In this document: piece after piece, positions 1 to 11,490 of the stretch
Position numbering within the stretch: the first letter of the stretch is position 1
How the letters are laid out: every line of letters begins with the position of its first letter
Assembly: GCA_012295275.1 (NCBI GenBank)
Contig: CM022665.1
Span: forward strand, 48,315,064-48,340,063
Direction of reading: 5' to 3'
Length of the DNA stretch: 25,000 nucleotides
From: Chrysomallon squamiferum
Lineage: Eukaryota > Mollusca > Gastropoda > Neomphalida > Peltospiridae
Notes under the pieces: generated by a model
Told to the model about the DNA's origin: nothing
Databases searched by the model: none
What the model saw: only the letters and a program-made list of their open reading frames with translations
Position numbers and translations under genes: made by a program

Positions 1-603
1 TGAATATGAGCGTAACGTGTGAAATCAAGTCAAATATGTTTACTGTGGTCTAAGCACGCCATGTTTTAAAGCGCGACCCGCAACGAGCACTAACATTTTC
101 ACAGCCAATTTCCTGCCGAGTAATTCGAGAAAACCGGATGTGCGTCACAACCGTAATAGCGGCTATATGTGACATATTCACACCAAGTTTACTTAGTGTG
201 GCTGTATTGACGTTTATTAATTTTTCAAATGTCTCTTTAGTTAGGTACAGCTTGTAAAACAAGAATTATTTTCAAAATATTAATGTTCCATTTCCCCTAA
301 TGGATAATTTTAAATTATCAATAGAACATAATTATACGTGCTAATATGAATAGCAACAAATACAGAAGTGTAAAAAATAAAAATATAAATGCGTAAATAA
401 CGAAACTTACACTTATTTTGTTTTGTTTTAAATTACAAACTGGACAACATCGTTTTAATGTTTGAGATTTCTCACCACACAGAACGCATTCACGCACACC
501 CAGACATACATTCTCTTTTTACCTCCTAATTGCATTCATTCTTTTATATTAACATGCTGATATTTTGGTACACTGTGTATAAACAACATTTCTTTATATC
601 GAC
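1..603. other. Upstream flank with no recognisable gene
   Basis: No recognisable gene, splice structure or repeat was found here. A 70-codon open frame on the minus strand (50-262) matches no domain I know and has no supporting context. The sequence is less AT-rich in the first 250 bases than in the next 350. The last bases (about 575-603) already hold a degenerate edge of the 36-bp array that follows. Confidence 0.5.
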
Positions 604-1858
604 AAAACAGGTACATGTACGCATTTTGTTTATCACTAGAAACAAATACATGTACGCATTTTGTTTATCACTAGAAACAAATACATGTACGTATTTTGTT
701 TATAACGACAAAACAAATACATGTACGTATTTTGTTTATAACGACAAAACAAATACATGTACGTATTTTGTTTATAACGACAAAACAAATACATGTACGT
801 ATTTTGTTTATCACTAGAAAACAAGTACATGTACGTATTTTGTTTATCACTAGAAAACAAGTACATGTACGCATTTTGTTTATCACTAGAAAACAAATAC
901 ATGTACGTATTTTGTTTATCACTAGAAAACAAGTACATGTACGTATTTTGTTTATCACTAGAAAACAAATACATGTACGCATTTTGTTTATAACGACAAA
1001 ACAAATACATGTACGTATTTTGTTTATAACGACAAAACAAATACATGTACGTATTTTGTTTATACGACAAAACAAATACATGTACGTATTTTGTTTATAA
1101 CGACAAAACAAATACATGTACGTATTTTGTTTATTACGACAAAACAAATACATGTACGTATTTTATTTATAACGACAAAACAGGTACATGTACGAATTTT
1201 GTTTATTACGACAAAACAAATACATGTACGTATTTTGTTTATAACGACAAAACAGGTACATGTACGAATTTTGTTTATTACGACAAAACAAATACATGTA
1301 CGAATTTTGTTTATTACGACAAAACAAATACATGTACGAATTTTGTTTATTACGACAAAACAAATACATGTACGAATTTTGTTTATTACGACAAAACAAA
1401 TACATGTACGAATTGTTTATTACGACAAAACAAATACATGTACGAATATTTTGTTTATTACGACAAAACAACTGCATGTACGTATATTTTGTTTATTACG
1501 ACAAAACAACTGCATGTACGTATTTTGTTTATAACGACAAAACAACTGCATGTACGTATTTTGTTTATAACGACAAAACAACTGCATGTACGTATTTTGT
1601 TTATAACGACAAAACAAAAACATGTACGTATTTTGTTTATAACGACAAAACAAATGCATGTACGTATTTTGTTTATAACGACAAAACAAAAACATGTACG
1701 TATTTTGTTTATAACGACAAAACAAATGCATGTACGTATTTTGTTTATAACGACAAAACAACTGCATGTACGTATTTTGTTTATTACGACAAAACAACTG
1801 CATGTACGTATTTTGTTTATAACGACAAAACAACTGCATGTACGTATTTTGTTTTGTA
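604..1858. repeat. 36-bp minisatellite, about 35 copies, hairpin-forming unit
   Basis: The array has a strict 36-bp period; for example, ATACATGTAC recurs at 681, 717 and 753. Each unit has the arm AACAAATAC, a centre ATGTAC and the arm GTATTTTGTT. The arms are inverted complements with one bulged base, so each unit is a potential hairpin or cruciform and contains the palindrome TACATGTA. Variants cluster. Units with TCACTAGAAA sit on the left (about 630-990), units with ACGAATTTT in the middle (about 1190-1440), and units with ACTGCATG on the right (about 1460-1850). This is the pattern expected from local unequal exchange. Because 36 is a multiple of three, several frames on both strands stay open, giving long 12-residue-repeat reading frames. 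I regard these as by-products, since no frame is favoured and there is no start context, splice site or homology. Confidence 0.95.
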
Positions 1859-1889
1859 AGTGAACACGGGGACAGATTTACGGTCTGAG

Positions 1890-1897
1890 TATAAAAT
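1890..1897 (+). promoter_or_regulatory. TATA-like element upstream of the glycosyltransferase-like gene
   Basis: TATAAAAT lies 170 bp before the ATG at 2068, just after the minisatellite ends. It is a plausible core promoter element for the single-exon gene, with transcription then starting near 1920. The sequence shows only the motif, and in AT-rich DNA such matches are common. Confidence 0.3.
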
Positions 1898-2067
1898 ACA
1901 CCCCCCCTCCTGTTTTCACAATTAAAATGATTAAAACGACGCTAAAAAGCAGCTGTTGACACTCTGTGTGTGTGCGTGTTATATGTAAGCTGTATTGAAA
2001 GGTGCGTCATTAACACTAAAGTGTGTGAAATCAAAAGACTGAAAACCACCGGCATGCAACGTGCACG

Positions 2068-3025
2068 ATGATGTTTAAAATATTAACCGTACGCATAGTG
2101 GCTCTGATTGCGTTCATGATGACTACGTCGCTCTTCTTCCTCTACAATCTGTCATCACGTCACCCTCATTCTTTGCAGCGACAGCGCCATCGTCACCCGA
2201 AGCGGCTGCTGCTGCTGTTTTCAACCTGGACGACGAAACGGGACAAGACTTTGGTGTACGAGAAAACACTGGAATCGTGGAGCAGGTTACTTCCCGACGT
2301 CCAACCCGCGGTGTTTTCAGCTGACACAAACATCACCCGTAGAGCGGCCCAGTTCGGGTGGGAGGTGCACGCGACTAACGAAACCGCCTGTGGAGGGGTG
2401 CCAACCAATCCGCTCGATGTTTCTAGAATCTGTGAGAAGGCACGGCAACACTTACCCGCTGTACGGTTTCGCCAATGGCGACATCTTGTTTGACAAGACT
2501 CTGGTAGAGAGCGTGCAGCACGTTCTGGAATGGCTGAGACAGGCGGGACACGCCCAGTCGGTTCTCGTCGTGGGCAAGAGGCTGAACGTCGACGCAAACA
2601 AGTGTTTATTTTCTAACGTCTCAGATCTCGGTGAGTTACGCGGTCACTACCCCGCGGAGGGATCCTCGGACTACTTCATCACCGACTCGCGGTTCCCCTG
2701 GAAGGACGTCCCTCCTCTCGTCGTTGGACGTTTAGGATTTGGCATGTGGCTTCTCGCTTTTGCACGTGCGCGCGGGGTGACGCTGATTGACGTAACGCAG
2801 ACTGCGCGTGCTGTTCACATGACGACGCGCGCCGGCAACCAGGAATCGTCACAGAGTGAAAACAGAATGTGCAACCACCGGCTGCTGTCACGACTCAAGT
2901 TGACGCCCACGTCGTTCCGCTGTGGGTGGACCGACTGCGCCGCGCTGTACACAGCACGTGGTCACGTGCATGTCAGACGCAGACACCCCCCTCCAATGTG
3001 CCACAGATGTAAAAACAGCTGGTAA
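2068..3025 (+). CDS. Type II membrane, glycosyltransferase-like protein with one apparent +1 frameshift
   Basis: This is a single-exon gene of higher GC content than its surroundings. The first frame opens at tandem ATGs (2068, 2071) and encodes a short cytosolic tail, then a hydrophobic anchor at about residues 6-27 (ILTVRIVALIAFMMTTSLFF), then a basic stem, the layout of a Golgi type II enzyme. The luminal part reads LFSTWTTKRD, then FGWEV and GGVP. The matching remainder (RSMFLESV, YGFANGDILFD, VLVVGKRLNV, DYFITDSRFPW, VVGRLGF) is in the next frame. The frames join if one A near 2407-2408 is surplus, giving about 318 residues that end at TAA 3023-3025. NGD in YGFANGDILFD sits where GT-A enzymes carry DxD, so nucleotide-sugar transfer is an inference. 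Potential N-glycosylation sites are NIT, NET and NVS. The pattern resembles an uncharacterised family seen in molluscs. It could be a recent pseudogene or an assembly indel; the rest of the frame is undamaged, which favours the latter. Confidence 0.75.
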
Positions 3026-3294
3026 AGCACACAGGCTTGTATAACGCTGCACGCGAAAAGGTTTATGGGCGTTTGTAAATAATTACGAAATTTTAATCTC
3101 TCGTAGGTTGTTTTAAAACAGTACGAGTGAACTGAAACGCATGTTTGAACAAAATCTGTAATCAGTGAACCAGGAAAGGACGGGAGAATATGTTGCCAGA
3201 TGACCGTAGCTTTGTTGATGATAAAATATGATAATAATACAACACGTCCTTGACGAATCATAAACTTATCAATTTACGTTTACACCTTCTATTA

Positions 3295-3384
3295 TGACGT
3301 CATGGATTACTCGTGTCAAGACTTCGATGACGTATTTCGTTTTGATTGATGTCACAACAGCTGTATCACTTCATTATGACGTCA
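3295..3384. promoter_or_regulatory. Pair of CRE-type palindromes (TGACGTCA)
   Basis: TGACGTCA occurs at 3295-3302 and 3377-3384, both inside the longer match ATTATGACGTCA, and TGACGTA occurs between them at 3328. This is the ATF/CREB binding consensus. The copies sit downstream of the stop codon, so a promoter role for this gene is doubtful. They could be an enhancer or a decayed duplication. Only the motif matches are visible. Confidence 0.35.
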
Positions 3385-3476
3385 CCACGAAACAGATGAA
3401 CGCACAAACTTTGACAAGTACTTAGGGGACATAACTCTGCTCAATTTCCCTGCTCTAATCTAATGCAGCCTTCGAA

Positions 3477-3482
3477 AATAAA
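3477..3482 (+). terminator. Polyadenylation signal AATAAA
   Basis: AATAAA is followed at once by a G/T-rich stretch (about 3484-3508, including GTGTTTGTGTGAATGTGTGG), the usual layout of a cleavage and polyadenylation site. It lies about 450 bases after the stop of the upstream gene. Further AATAAA matches occur at about 3513-3525. Confidence 0.55.
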
Positions 3483-4262
3483 GTGTTTGTGTGAATGTGT
3501 GGGGGTATGTATAAATAAACAATAAAACTTTTAATGAGATTTTTATTACAAACTGTACAAGATCAAAACATTCACGTAACATATCATATTTACTATTTAA
3601 CAAATGTAATAATTTACCTGTGACACTGCTAGCATACATCTGTAACTCTACCACTCTACATCTGTAACCAGGTGTAACGTTACTAATATAAGATTCATTC
3701 TTATAATAACATATATAGTACTGATCTTTTTCTAATATATATCAGTGACATATACTATAAAATAGCTGTTTCAGTACAGAAAAATAATGTTAGCAAACAA
3801 CATACCTAATTAAACAACTTATCTATCACTATATATCACAGTATTTGATTCGTGTTATAACAGCTTGTACCAAACACAGAGCTTTCTCTGTGCTATCTAT
3901 AAACATCCATCTTGATTTATATACATATTCTGTTAGACAATGGACATTGTAAACTATGCAGTCTATACAAAAGACATCTCTAAAACAGCTAAACGAAGAG
4001 TGAAATATTTGCTGCCATCATCGAATGATGAATAATAAATGGTCACCTCACCCATGCTATATTTATCTACATTTATTAGTCAGGTAGTAGTTTTAGACTA
4101 ACAACAACGTTACTCTGTCTACCAACTGTTCATTATCCACAGCGTGGCTCTTTAACAGTCTTAATGAGATAAGTTTGAACAGAAACATGTAGTAGTTAAT
4201 CCATCAAAACTATTACAAATAATTTATACAACTTTATTTTACAATGAATACTTAAAAAATAT

Positions 4263-4294
<32 letters not shown>

Positions 4295-4357
4295 GAAGAT
4301 AAAAAACAAACTCTCCAAAACTGTAGATAATAGACCTTTAACTAATTAAAGATATAA

Positions 4358-4358
4358 A

Positions 4359-4411
<53 letters not shown>

Positions 4412-4412
4412 A
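4358..4412. repeat. (AAAT)n microsatellite followed by poly-A
   Basis: About 13 uninterrupted AAAT units run into an A-run of about 14 bases. Shorter AAAT tracts recur at 4669-4695, 9320-9350, 18805-18840 and 23530-23560. Confidence 0.9.
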
Positions 4413-4804
4413 AAAAAAAAAAAATAAAATAAAATAATACATATTCTACATCTCGATACATATTTATAATTTTTCAAACAGCAAGTAATAGACAAACAGT
4501 AAGAAAGTATTTTTGCTCTGACAGAACACTGCGGAGATGAATGGGAGAGGAAATCAGTCAGACACACACATCTGTGCAATGTGCAGCCTCAAATTAACAA
4601 AACCATTTTGATGCTAACAAGCCACAGAGTATGGAACTGAATATCTGAAATTTCTAAATTTGTTTAGAAAATAAATAAATAAATAGATAAATAAATACAG
4701 ACACAGTAATTTAAGAAAATAAAATAGTTTAAATAGTCAACCCTGTCGTATATATAACCCTGGCGCGGGTTGTGGCATTGCTGTAAAATGTAAATGCAAA
4801 TCTG

Positions 4805-4830
4805 GACAGACAGACAGACAGACAGACAGA
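4805..4830. repeat. (GACA)n microsatellite
   Basis: Six GACA units in tandem within otherwise AT-rich DNA. Confidence 0.9.
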
Positions 4831-7437
4831 ATTAACAATGAATGGAATCAGATTTTATATTTCTACATACACTGACACTGTAACAGTCGCACTGCAAACT
4901 GAATCAAAGCAGATTATTCACAATTACCCACAAAATTAATTTGTTAAAAAGTGTGTGATTAATAATGTTATTCTGCATGAAATTTAAAATTTGTAGCTGA
5001 TATTATTGTTTAAAAAACAAACAAACAAAAAAAAAACAATGCTAATATACTATGCTAATAGACAAATATTTATCTATATTTAAATACATATTGAGTTTTG
5101 ATTGACATCATGTAGGTTGAAGTAGGTGTTGTGAACATAAATATATATAAATATATTTAAATGAAAAATACCACTCCCAGTAATAATACATTTTATACAA
5201 ACTAAGCAATAAAAACACAACAGACCATGTTTATATTTATTTATTTATATATTATTTTTATTCATTTGTTGATTTATTACTTTTTTTGCTCTCTATCTCT
5301 GTCCCAGCAATTTCTAAATTAAATCCATCATTTGCCAGACAGAACTGTTTTGTATCTCAATACAACATTAAATAATTTGTTGAGTGATTATATAAAACAA
5401 TATATGTCTGTTAAAAATTAAACGTAAAAATACAACATGATTGTCAATGAAAAAATCCCATTTTGTGATGATTTCAACGTGATAATTCAACATTAAAACA
5501 ATAGTTTTACAAAGTCACTTATAAAATGATGAATGTAAAATCGGTTAAAAACCCCAAAAGAAATAAACTTCACATCACAGAAGATGTATTTTACAGTTTT
5601 GTGCAGGCAAGAGAATAATTTAACAAAGTTCAGATACCCTGACATACATTGTTTGTGATTTTTTTGAAAATAAATAAATCTGCTAAAATGACACATTCTT
5701 AATATTCAAAAACAATTATTAGACGGATTAATATATTTTGTAACATTGTTTGTGATTTAAAAAAAATTTTTTTGACTAATATGAAACACAGAATTTGCTA
5801 TATCACTTATTCTTATTATTTAGACATTTATTAATTTTTTTTTTTTTTTTTTTTCACTAACATATTAAACTATCTTTCAAAGAGTGATTTATTATTTAAT
5901 TTTTTTTTAAATATCATATCTGTAGTATCTTATAATCGTACATTTGTATTAATTAAAAACACATATTTATTACAAATACATATATATATATGTGTGTGTG
6001 TGTGTCTAAGTTACCTTGACAAACATAGCTGATGGTATTTATTATTTTATTATTATTATTCTTTTTTTCCTTTGTTTTCTTTACTTTTTACTTTTTTTCT
6101 TTTTTTAACAATAAATATGAAATCTTTAGAATCATAGTCTTATTGCTTAAATTTTCTTTTTAAAATTTACTTTTACATACAACATTTAACCAGTCTGTGA
6201 AATCTGCCTCTATCTCAGTGACACTTTTCCCAGTTTGACCTTCACACTTGAGAAGAGATTCAATAAGCAATGTCTGTCAGTTAGAAATACCTGACAATAA
6301 AATACATTACTGCTAAGTTAACACCTGTCTCAGGTGCTCCCAGTACTTCACTGTAACCTTATAATCCAGGTAAGAAGTAAAAATAAAAAGTAAATATAAA
6401 AATGTACCTGGAATATTCATTAACGTCTGTTAAGGATAAATAAATGTGTAACAGAATACTGGAAATATTCAGTCAATTTAATTTTTTATCTTTATTTTTA
6501 TTTATTTATTTTATTTTGATTTAATTTTTTATTTTATACTTTTTTTTTATTATTGTTATTTTATTATTAATTTTTTTATTTTATTATTTTTTTTATTATT
6601 ATTATTTAAACAAAAAATGTTATCGTTTATTTTATTTATTTATATTTTTTATTTACATATTTATTTTTATTTTTCTCTTTACATCAGCTAACTTTAATAA
6701 TCTGTTAAACAAAGGTAAAGATTAACAAAAAAACACACAAAAATAACAGCTATAATAATATATCTCTGTAATACATTTTGATAGGTTTTAGATACACCGT
6801 CAACAAATAAAATATTCTAACACTGGGAAAGATTGACATAAAAAGAATGGCTAAATGATGTAAAATATAGTAAAAATATTAAAATTCACAGACACACACA
6901 CACATATATATACTGGGTTTTTGGGTGTGTTTTTTTAGAATCTGTAACCCACAGTGTATATGAGTTAAATCAATTCATTAAATAAAAACTTTAATAAAAA
7001 ATTTATTACACCATTTTTAAATCATCACCTTTACTCTCACCTAACAATAACAAATTGTTTTTATTTTTATTTTTTATTTAAATACTTGTATTTAATATTT
7101 TAATTGCACAAAGTATTGCTGTTACATGTATCTGCAAATCCTTTTATAAATAAACAGACACTACTTGCACTCGGAGAGATAAGAATATGTGTATAAATTA
7201 AAATTTTATATATAACAACTTATAAATAACACATGCTATTCAAACACTGGTGTTTTAGTACTCACGAATCGTTCTGTGAATGCAGATAAAGTTTAAAAAT
7301 AAACAACAAACTGGTTTTTCTCTGTAAAAGATAATGAAGTATTTCTGTAACAAAGAATTCAGAGAGATCGGTTTTGTTCACACAGATAACTTCACTCTGT
7401 GGACATATGTAATTCAAAACTGATGACACTACATACT

Positions 7438-7812
7438 TCAAACTCTGAAGCCTTTTTTTGAAAGTTTCACTTATATATTAATAACTACACAGAAAACACA
7501 CAATTCTGTAAAACCTTTTTTTTGAAAGTTTCATTTATATATTAATAACTACACAAAACACACAATTCTGTAAAACCTTTTTTTGAAAGTTTCATTTATA
7601 TATTAATAACTACACAAAACACATTTCTGTAAAACCTTTTTTTTTTTTAAGTTTCATTTATATATTAAAACTTCAGAAAACAATTCTGTAAAACCTTTTT
7701 TTGAAAGTTTCATTTATATATTAATAACTGTACAGAAAACAATTCTGTAAAACCTTTTTTTGAAAGTTTCATTTATATATTAATAACTACACAGAAAACA
7801 CATTTCTATAAG
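7438..7812. repeat. Minisatellite of about 62 bp, six copies
   Basis: Six tandem copies begin near 7450, 7513, 7575, 7635, 7693 and 7754. Each contains a T-run, then GAAAGTTTCATTTATATATT, then AATAACTACACAGAAAAC and ATTCTGTAAAACC. Period differences come from T-run length and from small deletions in the ACAC segment. It is intergenic, with no coding pattern. Confidence 0.9.
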
Positions 7813-7937
7813 GGTTGTTAACTACTTTATTGCTACTCAGGTTATCAAAAATATTTGTCAAATGATAACAATACTTGTTAACGTCTTAGTGTATTTAATT
7901 ACAATTTTTTGTATCTGTGTATGTATTTATATATGTA

Positions 7938-7990
<53 letters not shown>

Positions 7991-9408
7991 ATGATATATA
8001 TTATATATGTACACACATACACAAATACACAATAAACAAAATTATATTAACAATTCAGAATTTCAGAAAACACGGAGATCAACATAAAGGTAAAAGAACA
8101 ATCAAAATATATTATAATAAAAAAAAACTTTAAAATAAATAAATAAATACATTTTTCATATTTTTGGATCCATGATTGATATATTATGCATGTGCAATAT
8201 GAATGAAAGAAAAAAAAAAAACTGTGTAAAATTCAAAACAGAACACATATTTAAAATGTAGTTTATTATAAGTAAATAGTGGAGTGAAATGCAGTGTTTG
8301 TAATAGTAAATACAAACTGAAATACAGTAAATGTTAAATATATGATGACTGGTTTGTTGTCTAAACACAGTTGTTAATGCCGTACTCTTTCATTTCTGTA
8401 TCTTTCTTGTCTGTTTTATTAATATTTTTATTTTTATTCATTATTATTATTACTACTACTATTATTATTATTTTTATCATTGTCATTATTATTATTTTAT
8501 TATTATAATTTTTATTATTACTTCTACTGTTATTTTATTTTATTATTATTGATATTATAATCATTACTGTTGTTGTTATTGTTATTATTATTATTATTAT
8601 TATTGTTATTATTATTATTATTATAATAAATTTAGTAATAAATCAATATTAATCACAGGGCAAATTCTTGGAGTAATCATTTTCCTATTTCCCAATCCAG
8701 CTATATCATTCATGAAACAGATTTTTATCATCTTTTCATTCATCTATCTGTCTGACAAACAACAGCTGAGGTATGTGCTGAGCTGGTGTCGAAAATTAAC
8801 TGATTCAATATGTGCAAATTTAGTAAAATCTGTTAGAACTGTGATAACCACACTGCAAAAACATATTCTTTTACAAGAAATATTTTTAATACACTGAATT
8901 CTGAAACATTAATTTAAAAGTAATTTCTACAGTGCAAATTTTTAAAGTATGCTGTAAAAGGCACAAATACTTTTTTATTGCATGATTTTTATTATTGTTA
9001 AAAAAAAATGTATCAAATGTTAAAAGAAATTGATTTGTTTACAAAACATGAATTAAATTTAATTAAAAAAAAAAAAAAAAAATTAGTTAATCTCTCAATT
9101 TCAAAAAAACCCCAAAACAATTATAATAATAAAAAAAAAGAAAGAAAGAAAAAGAAGAGATCTGATTAAAATTCAATGATACTTTGAGACAGAATAAAAT
9201 GAAATCACTGTGACATAAAAGCTGATACCAACCAGAAGCAGGTTGAATAAAGTGATAATCTCACCTACAAAAAACTCTGTAACATTATTTATTACAGCTG
9301 GATAGAAACAGTATAAAAATAAATAAATAAATAAAATAAATAAATAAAAACAGAAAGAAATATAATAAATCAGATAAAAACTTTATCATATGTCTCATTT
9401 GATTTAAT
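7813..9408. other. AT-rich intergenic region with (GT)n and (TTA)n tracts
   Basis: No gene was recognised. The region contains (GT)n and (AT)n tracts at about 7935-8005, a long degenerate TTA/TTG trinucleotide tract at 8420-8635, an A-run near 9065-9080, and an AAAT tract near 9315-9350. TTTATT at 9288-9293 and 8974-8979 would read AATAAA on the minus strand. Either could be a distal polyadenylation signal of the minus-strand gene. Confidence 0.5.
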
Positions 9409-9712
9409 TGTATACAAAACTATGATCACTATATCTATTGTATACAAAACTCACCATTACAACTATTGTACATAAACGTATTGTTACAATATTTCTCCTC
9501 TGTTGTATACAAAACTGATCATTATAAAATTTCTCAACTGTTATATACAAAACTTATCATAATATTTCTTACCTATAATATACAAAACTCACTACAATAT
9601 ATCTCAACTACTGTATACAAAATTCATCATTACAGTATACAAAACTATATCTCGGCTATTGTATACAAAATTCATCATTACAATATAAATGATACATAAT
9701 TACAGCCATCAT
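9409..9712. repeat. Degenerate minisatellite built on TGTATACAAAACT
   Basis: The core TGTATACAAAACT or a close variant recurs about every 28-45 bp, separated by variable segments such as CATCATTACA and ATATCTCAACTA. The array ends about 130 bp beyond the stop codon of the minus-strand reductase gene, so it probably lies in its 3' UTR or immediate downstream flank. Confidence 0.75.
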
Positions 9713-9839
9713 CTCAGTTGTAGAAAGACTATACAACATCTCTGTCTATGTACAAGACTGCAATTAAAACTAACAGGATGAATTTTATGTAAGATTCTGA
9801 AAAAAACAAAACAAAAAAACCTTGTGCATGTTGATTGTG
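9713..9839 (-). other. Proximal 3' UTR of the CYB5R4 gene
   Basis: This sequence directly follows the TAG stop at 9842-9840 on the minus strand. No coding pattern is present. The true 3' end of the transcript is not resolved: there is no clear AATAAA in these bases, and the nearest minus-strand AATAAA matches lie below 9300. Confidence 0.45.
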
Positions 9840-9894
9840 CTAACCTTCAAATGCATGTATATGTTCATCTTTGCAGCCCAGCTCCTTTGCCAAC
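9840..9894 (-). CDS. CYB5R4: CYB5R4 exon 14: C-terminus and stop
   Basis: The acceptor is TTGTTTCAG|GTTGGC. With AG carried from exon 13 it encodes RLAKELGCKDEHIHAFEG and then TAG, which aligns end to end with the human C-terminus (RLLHDLNFSKNEIHSF). The matching final helix and the lack of any tail confirm the gene end. Confidence 0.92.
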
Positions 9895-11454
9895 CTGAAA
9901 CAAACACAAACACTTCTCTTTTTATAAAAACACAAAGATAATTACACAATATTATATACCACAGATTGTTGCTATTCAGTAACTAGGCATGTTATTTTAC
10001 TTATTACTTATAATTGCGTGTACATCTTTATATATCCATCTAGCTGTTCACACTGATAATTACTTTTTAATCTTCTGATATTTTATAATTATTTTTTTGT
10101 TTTTGTTTTTAATATTTATAATTACTTCATTTATTTTATAATATTTATTATTCATTTTTTTATAATTTTTTATTTTACTATTTATAATTACTTAGTTTTA
10201 TCTTATAATATTTATTATTCTTTTTTTTTTAATATTTTAATATTTATAATTACTTAGTTTTATCTTATAATATTTATTATATATTTTTAAAAATATTTTA
10301 ATATTTATAATTACTTCGTTTTTCTTATATTATCTATTATTATTATTTTTATTTTATATTTTGATATTTATAATTATCTAAATATTTTAAAACATCATTA
10401 GCTCTAGCTTCGCCATTATCAAACAAAGCAGATCTGTGAATTCATCAGAAACAGGACAGCACTTACCTGAGAACTTCTTTGGTGAACATGATGGGGCCGC
10501 ACGTACACAGAAGGGGATGAATGCCGTCCTCCACGTTGGGGATGTGGTCCTGTAAGTGAGTCTTTCTGAACACGTCCTGTGGGACCGGTCCAGTCCTCAT
10601 CAGGCTCTGACAGGATGTACTTCACACAAAACCTGAAACAACAAACAACATGAGTTACCTTCCATGTTTAAATAGAGTTGTCTTCCTTAGTGACAGGACT
10701 GAAAACAAAAGTATGAAAAAAACAGAAATAGTGAAAAGTTTTTTTTATTTTTTTTTTTATGTTTGAATTGTGTATGATACTTTTATACATTCAAGTTCTC
10801 TTACAAGGACATTTTTAAAAAAAAAATTATTATAAAAATAAAATGAAATAATAAATTTAAATCTGGCAGCAAAAAAAAAGAAATTTTCCAATTATGTCCA
10901 ATTCTCTCAGCTTAACAAGAATTTTGTTTACTGCCTCTGCAATTAATGATAAGCTTTTGACTGGTTTTATCTGCTTTTCACAAGAAAAGGGTTTTTAAAA
11001 AAAAAAATGAAAAAGAGTTTGCATTATTAAGATTTTTTAATACATATTTTTACACAAAGTGGTTTACCTGTCATTTTTGGCTGCCAGTTCATCTAGTTGA
11101 TCCTTCCAGTAAATATCTTTTTTCTTTCTAACGAAAAACAGCAGTGTCACGTGTCTGCATGAAATAAACACTTTTATAATTAAAAACAACAACAACAAAA
11201 AACAGCAGTGTCATATGTCTGTACGAAATAAACACTTTTATAATTAAAAACAACACATAAAAAATAAAGTAATCACATTTGTCAGTTTTGTAAAAAAAAT
11301 AATTAACGAAAATGATTTAAAAATTATAACTATAAAAAAGTGTATCAATTTTGGATCTACTTAAATATATAAGAAAATTAACAAGTATAAAAAAAAAAAA
11401 AAAAAAAACCAACAAAAATATAAATTTTGTGTATATATATATATATATATATAT

Positions 11455-11490
<36 letters not shown>

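Larger units (their letters stand above)
3026..3510 (+). other. Probable 3' UTR of the glycosyltransferase-like gene
   Basis: This AT-rich stretch between the stop codon and the first good polyadenylation signal shows no coding pattern. It includes two CRE-like palindromes, listed separately. A 99-codon minus-strand open frame (2962-3261) is a chance shadow. Confidence 0.45.
3511..7437. other. AT-rich intergenic region with simple repeats
   Basis: No gene was recognised. The stretch is dominated by A/T-rich low-complexity sequence. It holds an (AAT)n run near 4260-4290, an (AAAT)n run at about 4358-4412, a (GACA)n run at 4805-4830, T-runs near 5836-5855, a short (TA)n(TG)n at about 5982-6006, and TTTAT-rich sequence at 6480-6680. 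Minus-strand open frames at 3460-3654, 4346-4579 and 5493-5696 look like chance or repeat-driven frames. Confidence 0.6.

Noticed and set aside
50-262. 70-codon minus-strand open frame at the window edge
   Set aside because: No domain or family recognised, and no flanking gene structure. The length is within chance expectation.
604-1863. Long open frames (up to 272 codons) with 12-residue repeats on both strands
   Set aside because: A stop-free unit of 36 bp opens several frames at once; there is no favoured frame, start context, homology or splicing evidence.
10467-10632. Intron inside exon 13 to explain the frame change
   Set aside because: The two frames abut within one base, leaving no room for an intron; an extra base fits better.
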